From NCBI RefSeq assembly GCF_019974135.1, contig NZ_AP025017.1, positions 2,604,001 to 2,668,000 of the forward strand: a DNA stretch of 64,000 nt, in the 5' to 3' direction. Position numbers and translations under genes: made by a program. A model generated the notes under the pieces. The model had not been told where the DNA came from. It made no database searches and was given only the letters and a program-made list of their open reading frames with translations. Positions 8,368 through 18,732 of the stretch are shown in pieces (the first letter of the stretch is position 1; each line of letters opens with the position of its first letter). Source of the stretch: Actinomyces capricornis. GTDB taxonomy: Bacteria > Actinomycetota > Actinomycetes > Actinomycetales > Actinomycetaceae.

Positions 8368-9393
8368 ATGGCCCAGCAGCACCCGCCCCGCTCCCACGCC
8401 ATTCCCTCGCGCGTGCGCTCCTACTCGCGCGCCGGGGGCAGAATGCGGCCGGCCCAGGCCCAGGCGCTGTCCGAGCTGGGGCCGCGCTACGTGGTGGAGG
8501 TCCCGCGGGATGACGCCGTGCGCACCGTCGCCCCCGGGTTCCGCCTGGAGCCGGAGGCGCTCTTCGGCCATGCCGGCCAGGCCCGGCCCCTGATCGTGGA
8601 GGTGGGCCCGGGCAGCGGGGAGGCCCTGCTGGCCCACGCCGCCTCCCATCCGGGCGCCGACCACCTGGCCATCGAGGTCTGGGAGACGGCCATCGCCAGG
8701 ATGGTGGCGGCCATCGCTCGCCAGGGGCTGCGCAATGTGCGGGTGGTGCCCGCCGACGCCGCCCAGGTGCTGGCCCGCGCCCTGCCGGTGAGCAGTGCCA
8801 GCGAGGTGTGGGTGTTCTTCCCCGACCCCTGGCGCAAGGCCCGCCACCGCAAGCGCCGCCTGGTCACCGAGGGCTTCGCCGACTCGGTGGCGCGCGTGCT
8901 GCGCCCCGGCGGGGTGTGGCGCATGGCCACGGACTGGGCGGACTACGCCTGGCAGATGCGCGACGTCGTCGAGGAGGTCTCGGCCCTGCCCGCCGGGCTG
9001 CGCCCCGATGCCACCCTGCCCTACTTCCGCCATGACGATGCCGGTGCCCGGCCGGGGCTGGGCGCGCAGGGCGCGGTGGCGGGCGACCCGGGCAATGGCA
9101 TGGACCCCGGCTCGCCCGCAGGTGTCATCGGGGGGTGGTCCGAGCGCTTCGCCGGCCGGGTGATGACCCGTTTCGAGCAGCGCGGCCTGGAGGCGGGCCG
9201 GACCGTGCGCGACCTCAGGGCGGTGCGCACCGAGGTGGCCTGGGAGCCCGAGCTGGGCGCCTCCATGCTCCAGCGCCTGGAGGCCCAGCGGGCGGCCTGG
9301 GACGCCGTGGAGCGCGAGCCCTGGCGCCTGCGCGAGGCCGACGCTCTGGGGGGCCTACGCCCTGATGGGCCGGGCAGGGGGCTGCGGGAGTGA
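8368..9393 (+). CDS. trmB: tRNA (guanine-N7-)-methyltransferase
   Basis: Makes m7G46 in tRNA with S-adenosylmethionine. The SAM-binding loop EVGPGSG is near residue 80, and the TrmB-specific FPDPWRKARHRKRRL lies in the middle, followed by ATDWADYAWQM. About 341 residues, longer than usual because of an N-terminal RSYSRAGGRM region and a Gly-rich insertion near 225-245. ATG at 8368 is chosen because GAGGAGGAG sits 5 nt before it; ATG at 8353 lacks that spacing. The end overlaps the hemW GTG by four bases. Confidence 0.93.
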   Translation: MAQQHPPRSHAIPSRVRSYSRAGGRMRPAQAQALSELGPRYVVEVPRDDAVRTVAPGFRLEPEALFGHAGQARPLIVEVGPGSGEALLAHAASHPGADHLAIEVWETAIARMVAAIARQGLRNVRVVPADAAQVLARALPVSSASEVWVFFPDPWRKARHRKRRLVTEGFADSVARVLRPGGVWRMATDWADYAWQMRDVVEEVSALPAGLRPDATLPYFRHDDAGARPGLGAQGAVAGDPGNGMDPGSPAGVIGGWSERFAGRVMTRFEQRGLEAGRTVRDLRAVRTEVAWEPELGASMLQRLEAQRAAWDAVEREPWRLREADALGGLRPDGPGRGLRE

Positions 9394-10703
9394 GCCCCGC
9401 CCAGCCCCTGGGCCCGCCCCTGCCGGGCATGGGGGAGCTGCCGGGGAGGGCCGCCGCGCCCGCCCCGGGCGGCGAGCCCCGGCCCCTGTCGATCTACCTG
9501 CATGTGCCCTACTGCCGGGTGCGCTGCGGGTACTGCGACTTCAACACCTACACGAACCTGTCGATGGGGCCGGGCGCCTCCGCTGAGGACTTCGTGGGCA
9601 CCCTGGCGGGTGAGTTGAGGGCCGCCCGGGCGGCCATGGACGCCGTCGGCCTGCCGCCGCGGCCCGTCCAGACCGTCTTCGTGGGCGGGGGCACCCCCAC
9701 GATGCTGCCCGCCGCCGACCTGGTGGCCATGCTGGGGCTGGTGCGCGAGTGCTTCGGGCTCGACCCGGGGGCGGAGGTGACCACGGAGGCCAACCCCGAC
9801 TCGGTGGACGAGGCCTCCCTGGCGGCCCTGGCCGAGGGCGGCTTCACCCGGGTCTCCTTCGGCATGCAGTCGGCCGTGCCCCACGTCCTGGCCGTGCTGG
9901 ACCGCACCCACGCCCCCCAACGGGTGCCGCAGGTGGTCGCCTGGGCCCGGCGCGCGGGGCTGAGCACCTCCCTGGACCTCATCTACGGGGCGCCGGGGGA
10001 GTCGATGGAGGACTGGCGCCGCTCCCTGGAGGCCGCGGTGGGCATCGGCCCGGACCACGTCAGCGCCTACGCCCTGGTCATCGAGGAGGGCACGCGCATG
10101 TGGTCGCAGGTGCGCCGCGGCGAGCTGGAGATGCCCCAGGACGACGACGAGGCCGCCAAGTACGAGCTGGCCGATCAACTGCTCGCAAGCGCCGGCTACC
10201 AGTGGTACGAGATCTCCAACTGGGCGCGCCCGGGGCACGAGTGCCGGCACAACCAGGCCTACTGGCTCGACTGGGACTGGTGGGGTGCGGGGCCCGGCGC
10301 CCACTCCCACCTGGGGGATGTGCGCCTGTGGAACACCAAGCACCCGGTGGCCTGGGCGGGGCAGATCGCCTCGGGGCACCTGCCGGTGGCCGGGCACGAG
10401 ATCATCGACGCCGAATCGCGCGAGCTGGAGCGGATCATGCTGGGCATCCGCCTGCGCCAGGGCATCGATCTGGCGGGGCTCGGCGCGGCGCCCGGTGGTG
10501 GGCCGGCCCGCGGCATCGTCCGGGCCGGCCCACCCGAGCGGCGTGCGATGGCGGTCGGTGGCGCTGCGCACCTGCCGCCCGTCGTCGCCGGCCTCGTGGC
10601 CGATGGGCTCCTGGAGCCGCGGGCCGCCGAGCAGGGCCGGGCCGTACTCACCCTGCGCGGCCGCCTCATGGCCGACGCCGTCACCCGGGCCCTGAGCGGG
10701 TAG
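9390..10703 (+). CDS. hemW: Radical SAM heme chaperone HemW
   Basis: 437-residue member of the HemN/HemW family. The 4Fe-4S cluster motif CxxxCxxC is seen at C42, C46 and C49 (YCRVRCGYC), with GGGTPT following. HemW lacks coproporphyrinogen oxidase activity in tested cases and inserts heme into respiratory enzymes; older annotation calls it HemN. The position after lepA and before hrcA is the classical HemW neighbourhood in Gram-positives. GTG start in a GTGA overlap with trmB indicates translational coupling. Confidence 0.92.
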   Translation: MSPAQPLGPPLPGMGELPGRAAAPAPGGEPRPLSIYLHVPYCRVRCGYCDFNTYTNLSMGPGASAEDFVGTLAGELRAARAAMDAVGLPPRPVQTVFVGGGTPTMLPAADLVAMLGLVRECFGLDPGAEVTTEANPDSVDEASLAALAEGGFTRVSFGMQSAVPHVLAVLDRTHAPQRVPQVVAWARRAGLSTSLDLIYGAPGESMEDWRRSLEAAVGIGPDHVSAYALVIEEGTRMWSQVRRGELEMPQDDDEAAKYELADQLLASAGYQWYEISNWARPGHECRHNQAYWLDWDWWGAGPGAHSHLGDVRLWNTKHPVAWAGQIASGHLPVAGHEIIDAESRELERIMLGIRLRQGIDLAGLGAAPGGGPARGIVRAGPPERRAMAVGGAAHLPPVVAGLVADGLLEPRAAEQGRAVLTLRGRLMADAVTRALSG

Positions 10704-10922
10704 CGGCCGCGCGCAGTAGGCAGGGGGCTGGCCGGCGGTCGCCCCCGGTGGTACCCCGCGCGGCCACGGCACCAGGAGCAGGCGGAGGGCATCGCCGCGA
10801 TCCGGCAGGCCCGGGCCTCGCCGGGCCATCCCCCATGGCGACCCGATCGCCCCAGCACGGGATGCGCATAGATCCGGCATTCACCTGCGATTGAGGCCTT
10901 ACCTGTGGAAGAGTGATGGGCT

Positions 10923-11747
10923 ATGAGTACCTATCCACCCAACCCGCAGTACCCCGACCACGGCCAGCAGCCAGGTGACGGCCAATCCGGCTACGGCGCC
11001 CAGCAGCAGCCCGGCTACCCGCCCTACCCCGCGGGAGGAGCCGGCCAACAGGGATATGCCGCCCAGCCCGGATACGGCGCGCCCGGCTATGGCCCGCAGC
11101 CCGGCTACGGGGCGCCGGTGGCGCCGCCCAGTGTCGGTGAGGGCCTGTCCTGGGCGTGGTCGGTCGTCACCTCCAATGCCGCGGTCATCCTCGGGGGTTT
11201 CGGCCTGTGGACCCTGGTCATCGGCCTGCTTACTGCGCAAATGACCGTCACCATCGACAACGAGGAGGTCACCTACGGCCTGGGCATCCCCTTCGGCCAG
11301 CCCGTCGGCTACGTGCTGAGCCTGCTGTCCACCATCGTCTTCGCCCACGTCGGCCTCAAGGCCGCCTCCGGGCAGCGCGTAGCCTTCTCCGACTTCTTCA
11401 CCTTCCCGAACCTGGGAGGAACCCTGGTTGCAGCCCTCCTGACCTGGCTGGCCGTCGGGGTGGGCACCCTGCTGTGCCTCATCCCCGGGATCATCGCGCT
11501 TTTCCTGCTCTACTTCTCCGTGTACGCCGCAGCGGACAGGGGCGTGGACGGCATCGAGGCCATGAAGATCTCCTGGCGGACCCTGAGCGCCAACGTCGGG
11601 ACGTACCTGCCCTTCGCCCTCACCGGATCCGGCCTCTACCTCCTTGGTGCGGTGACCGCTATCGGCTGGGTCGTCACGGTCCCACTGGTCGCGCTGATGA
11701 CCGCCTACGCCTACGTGCGCTCCCAGGGCCGCCAGGTGGCGGCCTGA
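10923..11747 (+). CDS. Integral membrane protein with Gly/Tyr/Pro/Gln-rich N-terminal tail
   Basis: 274 residues. The first 70 are a low-complexity cytoplasmic tail made of repeated YG/QPGYG units, as in many actinobacterial membrane proteins. Four or five hydrophobic segments follow (about 83-105, 120-145, 155-190, 235-262). GLSWAWSVVTSNAAVILGG and the soluble WRTL segment suggest a DUF975/glycerophosphodiester-phosphodiesterase-like membrane domain, but no catalytic residues are visible. Stand-alone gene with a strong hairpin after it. Function unknown. Confidence 0.7.
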   Translation: MSTYPPNPQYPDHGQQPGDGQSGYGAQQQPGYPPYPAGGAGQQGYAAQPGYGAPGYGPQPGYGAPVAPPSVGEGLSWAWSVVTSNAAVILGGFGLWTLVIGLLTAQMTVTIDNEEVTYGLGIPFGQPVGYVLSLLSTIVFAHVGLKAASGQRVAFSDFFTFPNLGGTLVAALLTWLAVGVGTLLCLIPGIIALFLLYFSVYAAADRGVDGIEAMKISWRTLSANVGTYLPFALTGSGLYLLGAVTAIGWVVTVPLVALMTAYAYVRSQGRQVAA

Positions 11748-11759
11748 TACCGCCGGCCC

Positions 11760-11797
11760 GGGGCGCCCGGCGCCGTCCTGGCAGCATCGGGCGCCCC
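11760..11797 (+). terminator. Hairpin terminator after 10923-11747
   Basis: GGGGCGCCCG (11760-11769) pairs perfectly with CGGGCGCCCC (11788-11797), 10 bp with an 18-nt loop. There is no T-tract, as is common in very GC-rich actinobacteria. Confidence 0.6.
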
Positions 11798-11908
11798 GGA
11801 GCGCGGCAGGCATCCCGCCCATGGAGCCCGATCGGGCCGATCGGGCCTGAGGATCGCGGGGCGGGCGTAGTGTGGACGCAGGAGCACTGATCGATCAAGG
11901 AGACAGCC

Positions 11909-13318
11909 GTGCACCTGCAATGGTGGTCCGTCCTCCCCTTCGCAGCGATGCTGGCCTGCATCGCCGTCCTGCCCCTCATCCCCGCCACGGCGCACCACTG
12001 GGAGCGCCGCCCCACCCAGCTGGGGGTGGCCCTGGCCCTGGGACTGCCCGTGGCGGCCTGGATGGGCCTGGCCGGGGGCTGGCAGGTGGTCCTGGCCTCG
12101 GTGGTGGAGTACCTGCAGTTCATCAGTCTGCTGCTGTCCCTGTTCGTGGTCTCGGGGGGCATCTTCCTCAAGGGCGACATCAAGGCCACCCCCCGCAACA
12201 ACACGGTCTTCCTGGCCGTGGGGGGCCTGGTGGCCTCCTTCATCGGCACCACCGGGGCCGCCATGCTCCTCATCCGCCCGCTGCTGGCCACCAACCGGGA
12301 GCGCTGCTACCGCGTCCACACGGTGCTGTACACGATCTTCATCGTGGCCAACTGCGGCGGCCTGCTCACGCCCCTGGGCGACCCGCCCCTTTTCCTGGGC
12401 TTCCTGCGAGGGGTGCCCTTCACCTGGACCCTCACGCTGCTGCCGCAATGGCTCTTCGTCAACTGCCTGCTGCTGCTGGGCTACTACGCCCTGGACTCCT
12501 ACTACTACTCGCGCGAGCCGGTGGCCGCCGTCGAGGCCGACGACACCCAGATCGAGCCGCTGGGGCTGCGCGGAGCCCTCAACTTCGCGCTCTTCGCCGT
12601 CATCATCGCCGCGGTGGCCCTGGCCCCCTCCGTGGACGCCCACGCCATCGAGGCCGGGCACACCACGGCGGGGGACTGGCTGCCGCTGCGCGAGATCATC
12701 ATGCTCGCCGCCGCGGCGGCCTCCTACCTGCTGACCGACCGCGGGATCCGCTTCGGGGACAACCAGTTCACCTGGGGGCCCATCACCGAGGTCGCCGCCC
12801 TGTTCATCGGGATCTTCCTGACCATGATCCCGGCCCTGCACTACCTGGACGAGGTGGCCGGGAGCCTGCCGCTGAACCGGATCACCTTCTTCGTCTTCAC
12901 CGGGGGGCTGTCCTCGGTGCTGGACAACGCCCCCACCTACGTCACCTTCTTCGAGATGGCCGGGCAGGTGCCCCACCCCGGCGGGCCGAGCGTGGCGGGC
13001 GTGCCCGAGGCCTACCTGGTGCCCATCTCCCTGGGCGCGGTGCTGTGCGGGGCCATCACCTACATCGGCAACGGCCCCAACTTCATGGTCAAGTCCGTGG
13101 CGGAGGCCGACGGCGTGCAGATGCCCACCTTCGGCTTCTACATCCTGCGCTCCTTCCAGCACCTGGTCCCGGTCATCACCGCCATGGTGCTGCTCTTCCT
13201 CGCCCAGGGCGCGCTGTGGAGGGCCCTGGGGGCAGCGCTGGTGGCGGCCCTGCTGCTGCGCGACGCCCTGCTGCTCATGCGCGCACGCCGCCTGGAGCTG
13301 GCCGCCCCCGCGGTGTGA
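11909..13318 (+). CDS. Ion transporter-superfamily sodium:proton antiporter / citrate-type transporter
   Basis: 469 residues with about 11 to 12 membrane segments. The signature GLLTPLGDPPLFLGFLRGVPF and a second half ending IGNGPNFMVKS place it in the ArsB/NhaD-CitMHS (IT) superfamily; close relatives are annotated as sodium:proton antiporters. The exchanged ion cannot be decided from sequence. GTG at 11909 is chosen because AAGGAG lies 7-8 nt before it. It converges on the DUF3097 gene. Confidence 0.8.
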   Translation: MHLQWWSVLPFAAMLACIAVLPLIPATAHHWERRPTQLGVALALGLPVAAWMGLAGGWQVVLASVVEYLQFISLLLSLFVVSGGIFLKGDIKATPRNNTVFLAVGGLVASFIGTTGAAMLLIRPLLATNRERCYRVHTVLYTIFIVANCGGLLTPLGDPPLFLGFLRGVPFTWTLTLLPQWLFVNCLLLLGYYALDSYYYSREPVAAVEADDTQIEPLGLRGALNFALFAVIIAAVALAPSVDAHAIEAGHTTAGDWLPLREIIMLAAAAASYLLTDRGIRFGDNQFTWGPITEVAALFIGIFLTMIPALHYLDEVAGSLPLNRITFFVFTGGLSSVLDNAPTYVTFFEMAGQVPHPGGPSVAGVPEAYLVPISLGAVLCGAITYIGNGPNFMVKSVAEADGVQMPTFGFYILRSFQHLVPVITAMVLLFLAQGALWRALGAALVAALLLRDALLLMRARRLELAAPAV

Positions 13319-13358
13319 GCGGCCGCGTGGGCCGCTACCGGGGAGGCTTCTGGGGCCG

Positions 13359-14423
13359 CTACCGGGTGCCCGGGGCGGTGACGAAGTCGATGAGCTCCTC
13401 CATGCGCCCCAGCAGGCTGGGCTCCAGGTCCTTGTAGGAGCGCACGGTGGCCAGGATCCGCTGCCAGCCCCGGGCGATATCGGCCTGGTCGGCATGCGGC
13501 CAGCCCAGGGCCTCAAGGGTGCCGTGCTTGATGTCGATGCCGCGCGGGACCTCGGGCCAGCGCTCCAGGCCCAGGCGCTCGGGCTTGACCGCCTGCCACA
13601 CATCCACATACGGGTGGCCCAGCACCAGCACATTGTCCCCGCCGGGCATGGAGCGCACCTGCTCGGCGATGCGCCACTCCTTGGAGCCGGCCACCAGGTG
13701 GTCCACCAGCACGCCGGCCCGCCGCTGGGGGCTGGGGGCGAAGTCCTCCAGGACGGCCGCCAGGTTGTCCACGCCCTCGAGCATGAGGACCACCACGCCC
13801 TCATGGCGCAGGTCGTCGCCCCAGACCCTCTCGACCAGCTCGGCATCATGCCTGCCCTCCACCCAGATGCGCGAGGCGCGCGCGACCCGGGCCCGCTCGC
13901 CCTCCACCGCATAGGAGCCCGAGGCCGTCAGCCGTCGCCCGGCGGCGCTGCGCGGCCCGGCCGGCGGGCGAGGGCGCGCCACCGGCGGGTCCAGGATCAC
14001 CGGCCGGCCCTCGAACCAGAAGCCCGGCCCCAAGGGGAAGGCCCGCCTGGTGCCGTGGCGGTCCTCCAGGACCACCAGGTGCTGGCCGCCGGACTTCTCC
14101 ACCGCCACGGCCGCCCCCACGAAACCGGTGCGGCGGTCCTCGACCACCATGCCCCGCGCCACGGGCATGGTCACCGAGGCGGGGCGCACGGCGTGGGGGC
14201 CACTGCGGTGGGGGTCGGCGGACAGCACATCCCCGCCGTAGCGGTCCGAGGCGGAGGGGCGGCGGGCCGCCTGCCCGGCGTCGCCGCCCCGGGCCCCTCG
14301 GCGCCCCTGCCGGCCCTGCTGGCCCTGCGGGGACTGGCCGGCGGACTGCTCGGCCCGGGCGCGCAGGGCGGCGCGGCGAGCGGCGGTGCTTCCGGGGACG
14401 GGCGGGCGGTAGGGCGTGTTCAC
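13359..14423 (-). CDS. DUF3097 family protein
   Basis: About 354 residues; matches the actinobacterial DUF3097 proteins that occur next to hrcA. The N-terminal 60 residues are basic and Gln/Arg/Gly-rich. The C-terminal half has a conserved-looking GRHDAELVERVWGDDLRHEG region and VLVDHLVAGSKEWRIAEQV, a Toprim-like pattern (G-x-D at the start, VDHLV later). This hints at nucleic-acid work but is unproven. GTG at 14423 is chosen because TACCGT lies exactly 7 nt before it; a GTG at 14432 would add three residues. Divergent from hrcA. Confidence 0.8.
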   Translation of the reverse strand: MNTPYRPPVPGSTAARRAALRARAEQSAGQSPQGQQGRQGRRGARGGDAGQAARRPSASDRYGGDVLSADPHRSGPHAVRPASVTMPVARGMVVEDRRTGFVGAAVAVEKSGGQHLVVLEDRHGTRRAFPLGPGFWFEGRPVILDPPVARPRPPAGPRSAAGRRLTASGSYAVEGERARVARASRIWVEGRHDAELVERVWGDDLRHEGVVVLMLEGVDNLAAVLEDFAPSPQRRAGVLVDHLVAGSKEWRIAEQVRSMPGGDNVLVLGHPYVDVWQAVKPERLGLERWPEVPRGIDIKHGTLEALGWPHADQADIARGWQRILATVRSYKDLEPSLLGRMEELIDFVTAPGTR

Positions 14424-14460
14424 CCTCGGCACGGTAGGGGAACCTCACGGCTCACCACCC

Positions 14461-14513
14461 TCTGACCCGCCGATCCACGGCGTAGGATGGCACTCACAGC
14501 CCGGGAGTGCTAA
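14461..14513 (+). promoter_or_regulatory. hrcA promoter with CIRCE operator
   Basis: A CIRCE element: CACTC at 14491-14495, nine bases, then GAGTGCTAA at 14505-14513. The right arm is identical to the consensus half-site; the left arm is ATGGCACTC instead of TTAGCACTC. Just upstream are TCTGAC (14461-14466) and TAGGAT (14483-14488), spaced 16 nt, a fitting -35/-10 pair. HrcA binding here would repress hrcA-dnaJ until heat shock. Confidence 0.88.
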
Positions 14514-14561
14514 GCGCTCATCGCCTCCCGGGCGCGGGCGCGAGGGAGGAAGGAGGCGCCC

Positions 14562-15671
14562 ATGGCCGATGACAGGCGCCTCAAGGTGCTCTCAGCGATC
14601 GTCACCGACTACGTGCGCAACCGCGAGCCGGTGGGCTCCAAGGCCCTGGCCGAGCGCTACCGGCTGGGCGTGTCCCCCGCGACCATCCGCAACGACATGG
14701 CGGCCCTGGAGGACGAGGGCTACATCCTCCAGCCCCACACCTCCGCCGGGCGCGTGCCCACCGAGAAGGGCTACCGCCTCTTCGTCGACCAGGTGGCGCG
14801 CATCAAGCCCCTCTCGGCACCCGAGCGCAACGCCATCACCGCCCTGCTGGAGGACGCCGTCGACCTGGAGCAGGTGGTGGCCCGCACCGTGCGGGCCCTG
14901 GCCCAGCTCACCGGCCAGCTCGCCATCGTGGAGTACCCCAGCCTCAAGCTCGCCGCCCTCCAGCACCTGGAGCTGGTGGCGCTCAGCCCCACCCGGCTCC
15001 TGCTGGTCATCATCACCGACACCGGCCGCGTCGAGCAGCGCACCATCGCCCCCGGTCACCCGGCCGCCGTGCCGCTGCAGCCCGAGGGCCCCGAGGTCAT
15101 CGGCCTTCCCTACCTCATCGACCCCGCGCTCCTGGATCGCCTGCGCACCCGGCTCAACACCGCCCTGGTGGGGCGGCGTGCCGCCGAGGCCGCCCCCATC
15201 CTGGCCTCCCTGGCCGAGCAGGCACCCCCAGACGAGCGGCCCCTGCTCGAGGCCGTCGCCGAGGCCCTGGTCGAGGCCCTGAGCCCCGACGCCGAGGAGC
15301 GCCTCGTCGTCGCCGGCACCGCCAATCTGGCCCGCTCCACCCCCGACTTCGCCTCCATCGGCCCCCTGCTGGACGCCATCGAGGAGCAGGTGGTGCTCCT
15401 GCGCCTGCTCAGCTCCGAGCAGGACCCCCGCCGGGAGTCCGATGAGGGCGTGCGCGTGAGCATCGGCTCGGAGAACCGCGACGACGCCCTGGCCGAGGCC
15501 TCCGTCGTCACCACCGTCTACGGCCCGCGCAGCGGGGACGTGGTCGCCCACCTGGGCGTCATCGGCCCCACCCGCATGGACTACCCCGCCACCATGGCCG
15601 TTGTGCGCGCCGTGGCCCTCTACCTCTCCCGATTCCTGTCCCCACCCGAGAGCCAGGACCCGGCCCCCTAG
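14562..15671 (+). CDS. hrcA: Heat-inducible transcription repressor HrcA
   Basis: 369 residues. The N-terminal winged helix includes VGSKALAERYRLGVSPATIRNDM (about 27-49) and the typical GYILQPHTSAGRVPTEKGYR motif; the GAF-like dimerisation domain follows. It binds CIRCE operators and is reset by GroEL in known species. A CIRCE lies 50 bp upstream, so it is autoregulated. GGAGGAAGGAGG before the ATG gives a strong ribosome site. dnaJ follows 54 bp downstream on the same strand, forming an hrcA-dnaJ operon. Confidence 0.97.
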   Translation: MADDRRLKVLSAIVTDYVRNREPVGSKALAERYRLGVSPATIRNDMAALEDEGYILQPHTSAGRVPTEKGYRLFVDQVARIKPLSAPERNAITALLEDAVDLEQVVARTVRALAQLTGQLAIVEYPSLKLAALQHLELVALSPTRLLLVIITDTGRVEQRTIAPGHPAAVPLQPEGPEVIGLPYLIDPALLDRLRTRLNTALVGRRAAEAAPILASLAEQAPPDERPLLEAVAEALVEALSPDAEERLVVAGTANLARSTPDFASIGPLLDAIEEQVVLLRLLSSEQDPRRESDEGVRVSIGSENRDDALAEASVVTTVYGPRSGDVVAHLGVIGPTRMDYPATMAVVRAVALYLSRFLSPPESQDPAP

Positions 15672-15686
15672 ACCGCGGCTCCGTGA

Positions 15687-16847
<1,161 letters not shown>

Positions 16848-16849
16848 GC

Positions 16850-16894
16850 TGCGGGGCCGCCTGACGGGCCACGCGCACTGCCGAGGGCCCCGCA
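16850..16894. terminator. Bidirectional hairpin between dnaJ and yggS
   Basis: TGCGGGGCC (16850-16858) and GGCCCCGCA (16886-16894) are perfect inverted arms between two convergent genes. The symmetrical position suits termination from both sides. Confidence 0.5.
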
Positions 16895-16913
16895 CCCGGG
16901 GCGGCCGCGGTAC

Positions 16914-17699
16914 TCAGGCGGGTGGGCCCTGCTCGGGCCGGCCGTGGGAGTCGGGCGTGGCGCGGGCCCCGAAGATCGCCTGCCCCACCCGCACGCAGTC
17001 CGAGCCCTCCTCGATCGCCAGCTCCAGATCGCCGCTCATGCCCATCGACAGCAGGCCCGGGCCCACCGTGCCCTCCGCCAGGGCCGCCTCGCGCAGCTCG
17101 CGCATGAGCCGGAAGCAGGCGCGTACGCGCTCGCAATCATCGGTGCGCGCCGCCAGGGTCATCAGGCCCTGGACCCGCAGGGCGGGGTAGTCGGCCAGGG
17201 CCTCGAGGAAGGCGGGCAGCTCCTGCGGCTCCAGGCCGGACTTGGAGGCCTCGCCCGAGGAGTTGACCTGCACGTAGACCTCCAGTGTGCGCCCGGCCGC
17301 CTCCAGGCGGCGCTGGAGGGCCTGGGCCAGGCGCAGGGAGTCCAGGGCCTGGAACTCATCGGCGAAGGAGGCGGCATCGCGCGCCTTGTTGGTCTGCAGG
17401 TGCCCGATGAGCGCCCAGTGGATCCCCAGGTCCGCCAGGCCCCGGCTCTTGCGCAGCCCCTCCTGGACCTTGTTCTCACCCATCTGGGTGATGCCCGCGG
17501 CGAAGGCCGTCCGCAGGCGCTCCTCGGGCACGGTCTTGGACACCGGCAGCAGGCGGATGGCCTGGGGATCGCGGCCCGCCCGCCGGGCGGCCTCGGCGAT
17601 GCGGTGGCGCACCGCCCTCAGACTGCGGGAGAGGTCCTCGGGCGTGACGGCGGTGGGGACGGGGGCGCCGGTAGGCGCGGAGTCCGGGGGCTGGGTCAT
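16914..17699 (-). CDS. YggS family pyridoxal-phosphate homeostasis protein
   Basis: 261 residues; single-domain alanine-racemase-like fold binding PLP. LLPVSKTVPEERL carries the PLP lysine, followed by GENKVQE, IHWALIGHLQTNKA and the C-terminal GMSGDLELAIEEGSDCVRVGQAIFGAR, all hallmarks of the YggS/PROSC family. It buffers free PLP and affects amino-acid pools. Convergent with dnaJ. ATG at 17699 follows TAGCGT by 8 nt and has no Shine-Dalgarno. Confidence 0.95.
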   Translation of the reverse strand: MTQPPDSAPTGAPVPTAVTPEDLSRSLRAVRHRIAEAARRAGRDPQAIRLLPVSKTVPEERLRTAFAAGITQMGENKVQEGLRKSRGLADLGIHWALIGHLQTNKARDAASFADEFQALDSLRLAQALQRRLEAAGRTLEVYVQVNSSGEASKSGLEPQELPAFLEALADYPALRVQGLMTLAARTDDCERVRACFRLMRELREAALAEGTVGPGLLSMGMSGDLELAIEEGSDCVRVGQAIFGARATPDSHGRPEQGPPA

Positions 17700-17862
17700 G
17701 GGCTATGACGCTACACCCGCGGCGCACCTACGGCGCGAGGCCGGCGCGGTGCGGGACTGGTGCGGGGTGAGACCGGAGTCACGACGATGCCGCCGTGCCC
17801 CACCGACACCATGGCCCCAGCGCCGCACCCTGCGGGGCGCGCTCGCCCCGTAGGCTGGAGGC

Positions 17863-18669
17863 GTGAGCGCCCCCGTCTTCATCCTCACCCCCCAGACCAC
17901 CACCCCGGCTGTCGGCCAGGCCATTGCCTCGGGCGCCGAGCTCGTGCTCACCGGCCCCGAGGCCCGCCACGCCCTGACCGTGCGGCGCCTGCGCGCCGGC
18001 GAGCGGGTGGATCTGGTCGACGGCGCCGGGCTGCGCCTGCGCTGCCTGGTCACCAGCCCCGGGGCGAGCGCCAAGGATCGGCTGGGGGTGCGCGTCGTCG
18101 AGCGCGTGGAGGAGCCGGCCCCGCCGGTGGCCCTCACCCTCATCCAGGCCCTGGCCAAGGGCGGGCGCGATGAGCAGGCGGTGGAGACCGCCACCGAGGT
18201 GGGCGTGGAGGCGATCCTGCCCTGGCAGGCCTCGCGCTGCGTGTCCCTGTGGCAGGGCCCCAAGCGGGACAAGGGCCGCCAGCGCTGGCAGAACACCGCT
18301 CGGGAGGCCGCCAAGCAGGCCCGTCGCGCCGTCATCCCCACGGTGGAGGCGCCCCACTCCACCGCTGAGCTGGCCGCCCGGGTGCGCCGGTGCGTCGCCG
18401 ACGGCGGCGTCGTCGCCGTCCTGCACGAGGAGGCGACAGTGCCCCTGGCCTCCCTGCCCGCACCGGCGCCCCGCGATGAGCCCGGGGCACCGCGGCCGGT
18501 GCTGGCCGTCGTCGTCGGCCCCGAGGGCGGGATCACCGATGAGGAGATCGCGGCCCTGGAGCAGGCCGGGGCGGTGACGGTCCGGCTGGGGCCCCACATC
18601 ATGCGCACCGCCTCGGCGGGCCCGGTGGCCCTGGCCGTCCTGGCCCAGCGCCAGGGCCTGTGGGGCTGA
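17863..18669 (+). CDS. rsmE: 16S rRNA (uracil-1498-N3)-methyltransferase
   Basis: 268-residue SPOUT methyltransferase. Visible motifs: the N-terminal EARHALTVRRLRAGERVDLVDG PUA-like part, LIQALAKGGRDEQAVETATEVGVEAI, VVVGPEGGITDEEI and the C-terminal LGPHIMRTASAGPVAL knot. It modifies U1498 of 16S rRNA in the assembled 30S. It follows hrcA-dnaJ as in many Gram-positives, but here yggS intervenes on the other strand. GTG at 17863 is 6 nt after TAGGCT, a leaderless arrangement. Confidence 0.95.
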   Translation: MSAPVFILTPQTTTPAVGQAIASGAELVLTGPEARHALTVRRLRAGERVDLVDGAGLRLRCLVTSPGASAKDRLGVRVVERVEEPAPPVALTLIQALAKGGRDEQAVETATEVGVEAILPWQASRCVSLWQGPKRDKGRQRWQNTAREAAKQARRAVIPTVEAPHSTAELAARVRRCVADGGVVAVLHEEATVPLASLPAPAPRDEPGAPRPVLAVVVGPEGGITDEEIAALEQAGAVTVRLGPHIMRTASAGPVALAVLAQRQGLWG

Positions 18670-18732
18670 GAGACCCCGGCGGTGCTCGGCTCCTCCCCGC
18701 GCCTGCTCGGTGCCGCCTCTACTCGGCCGCTC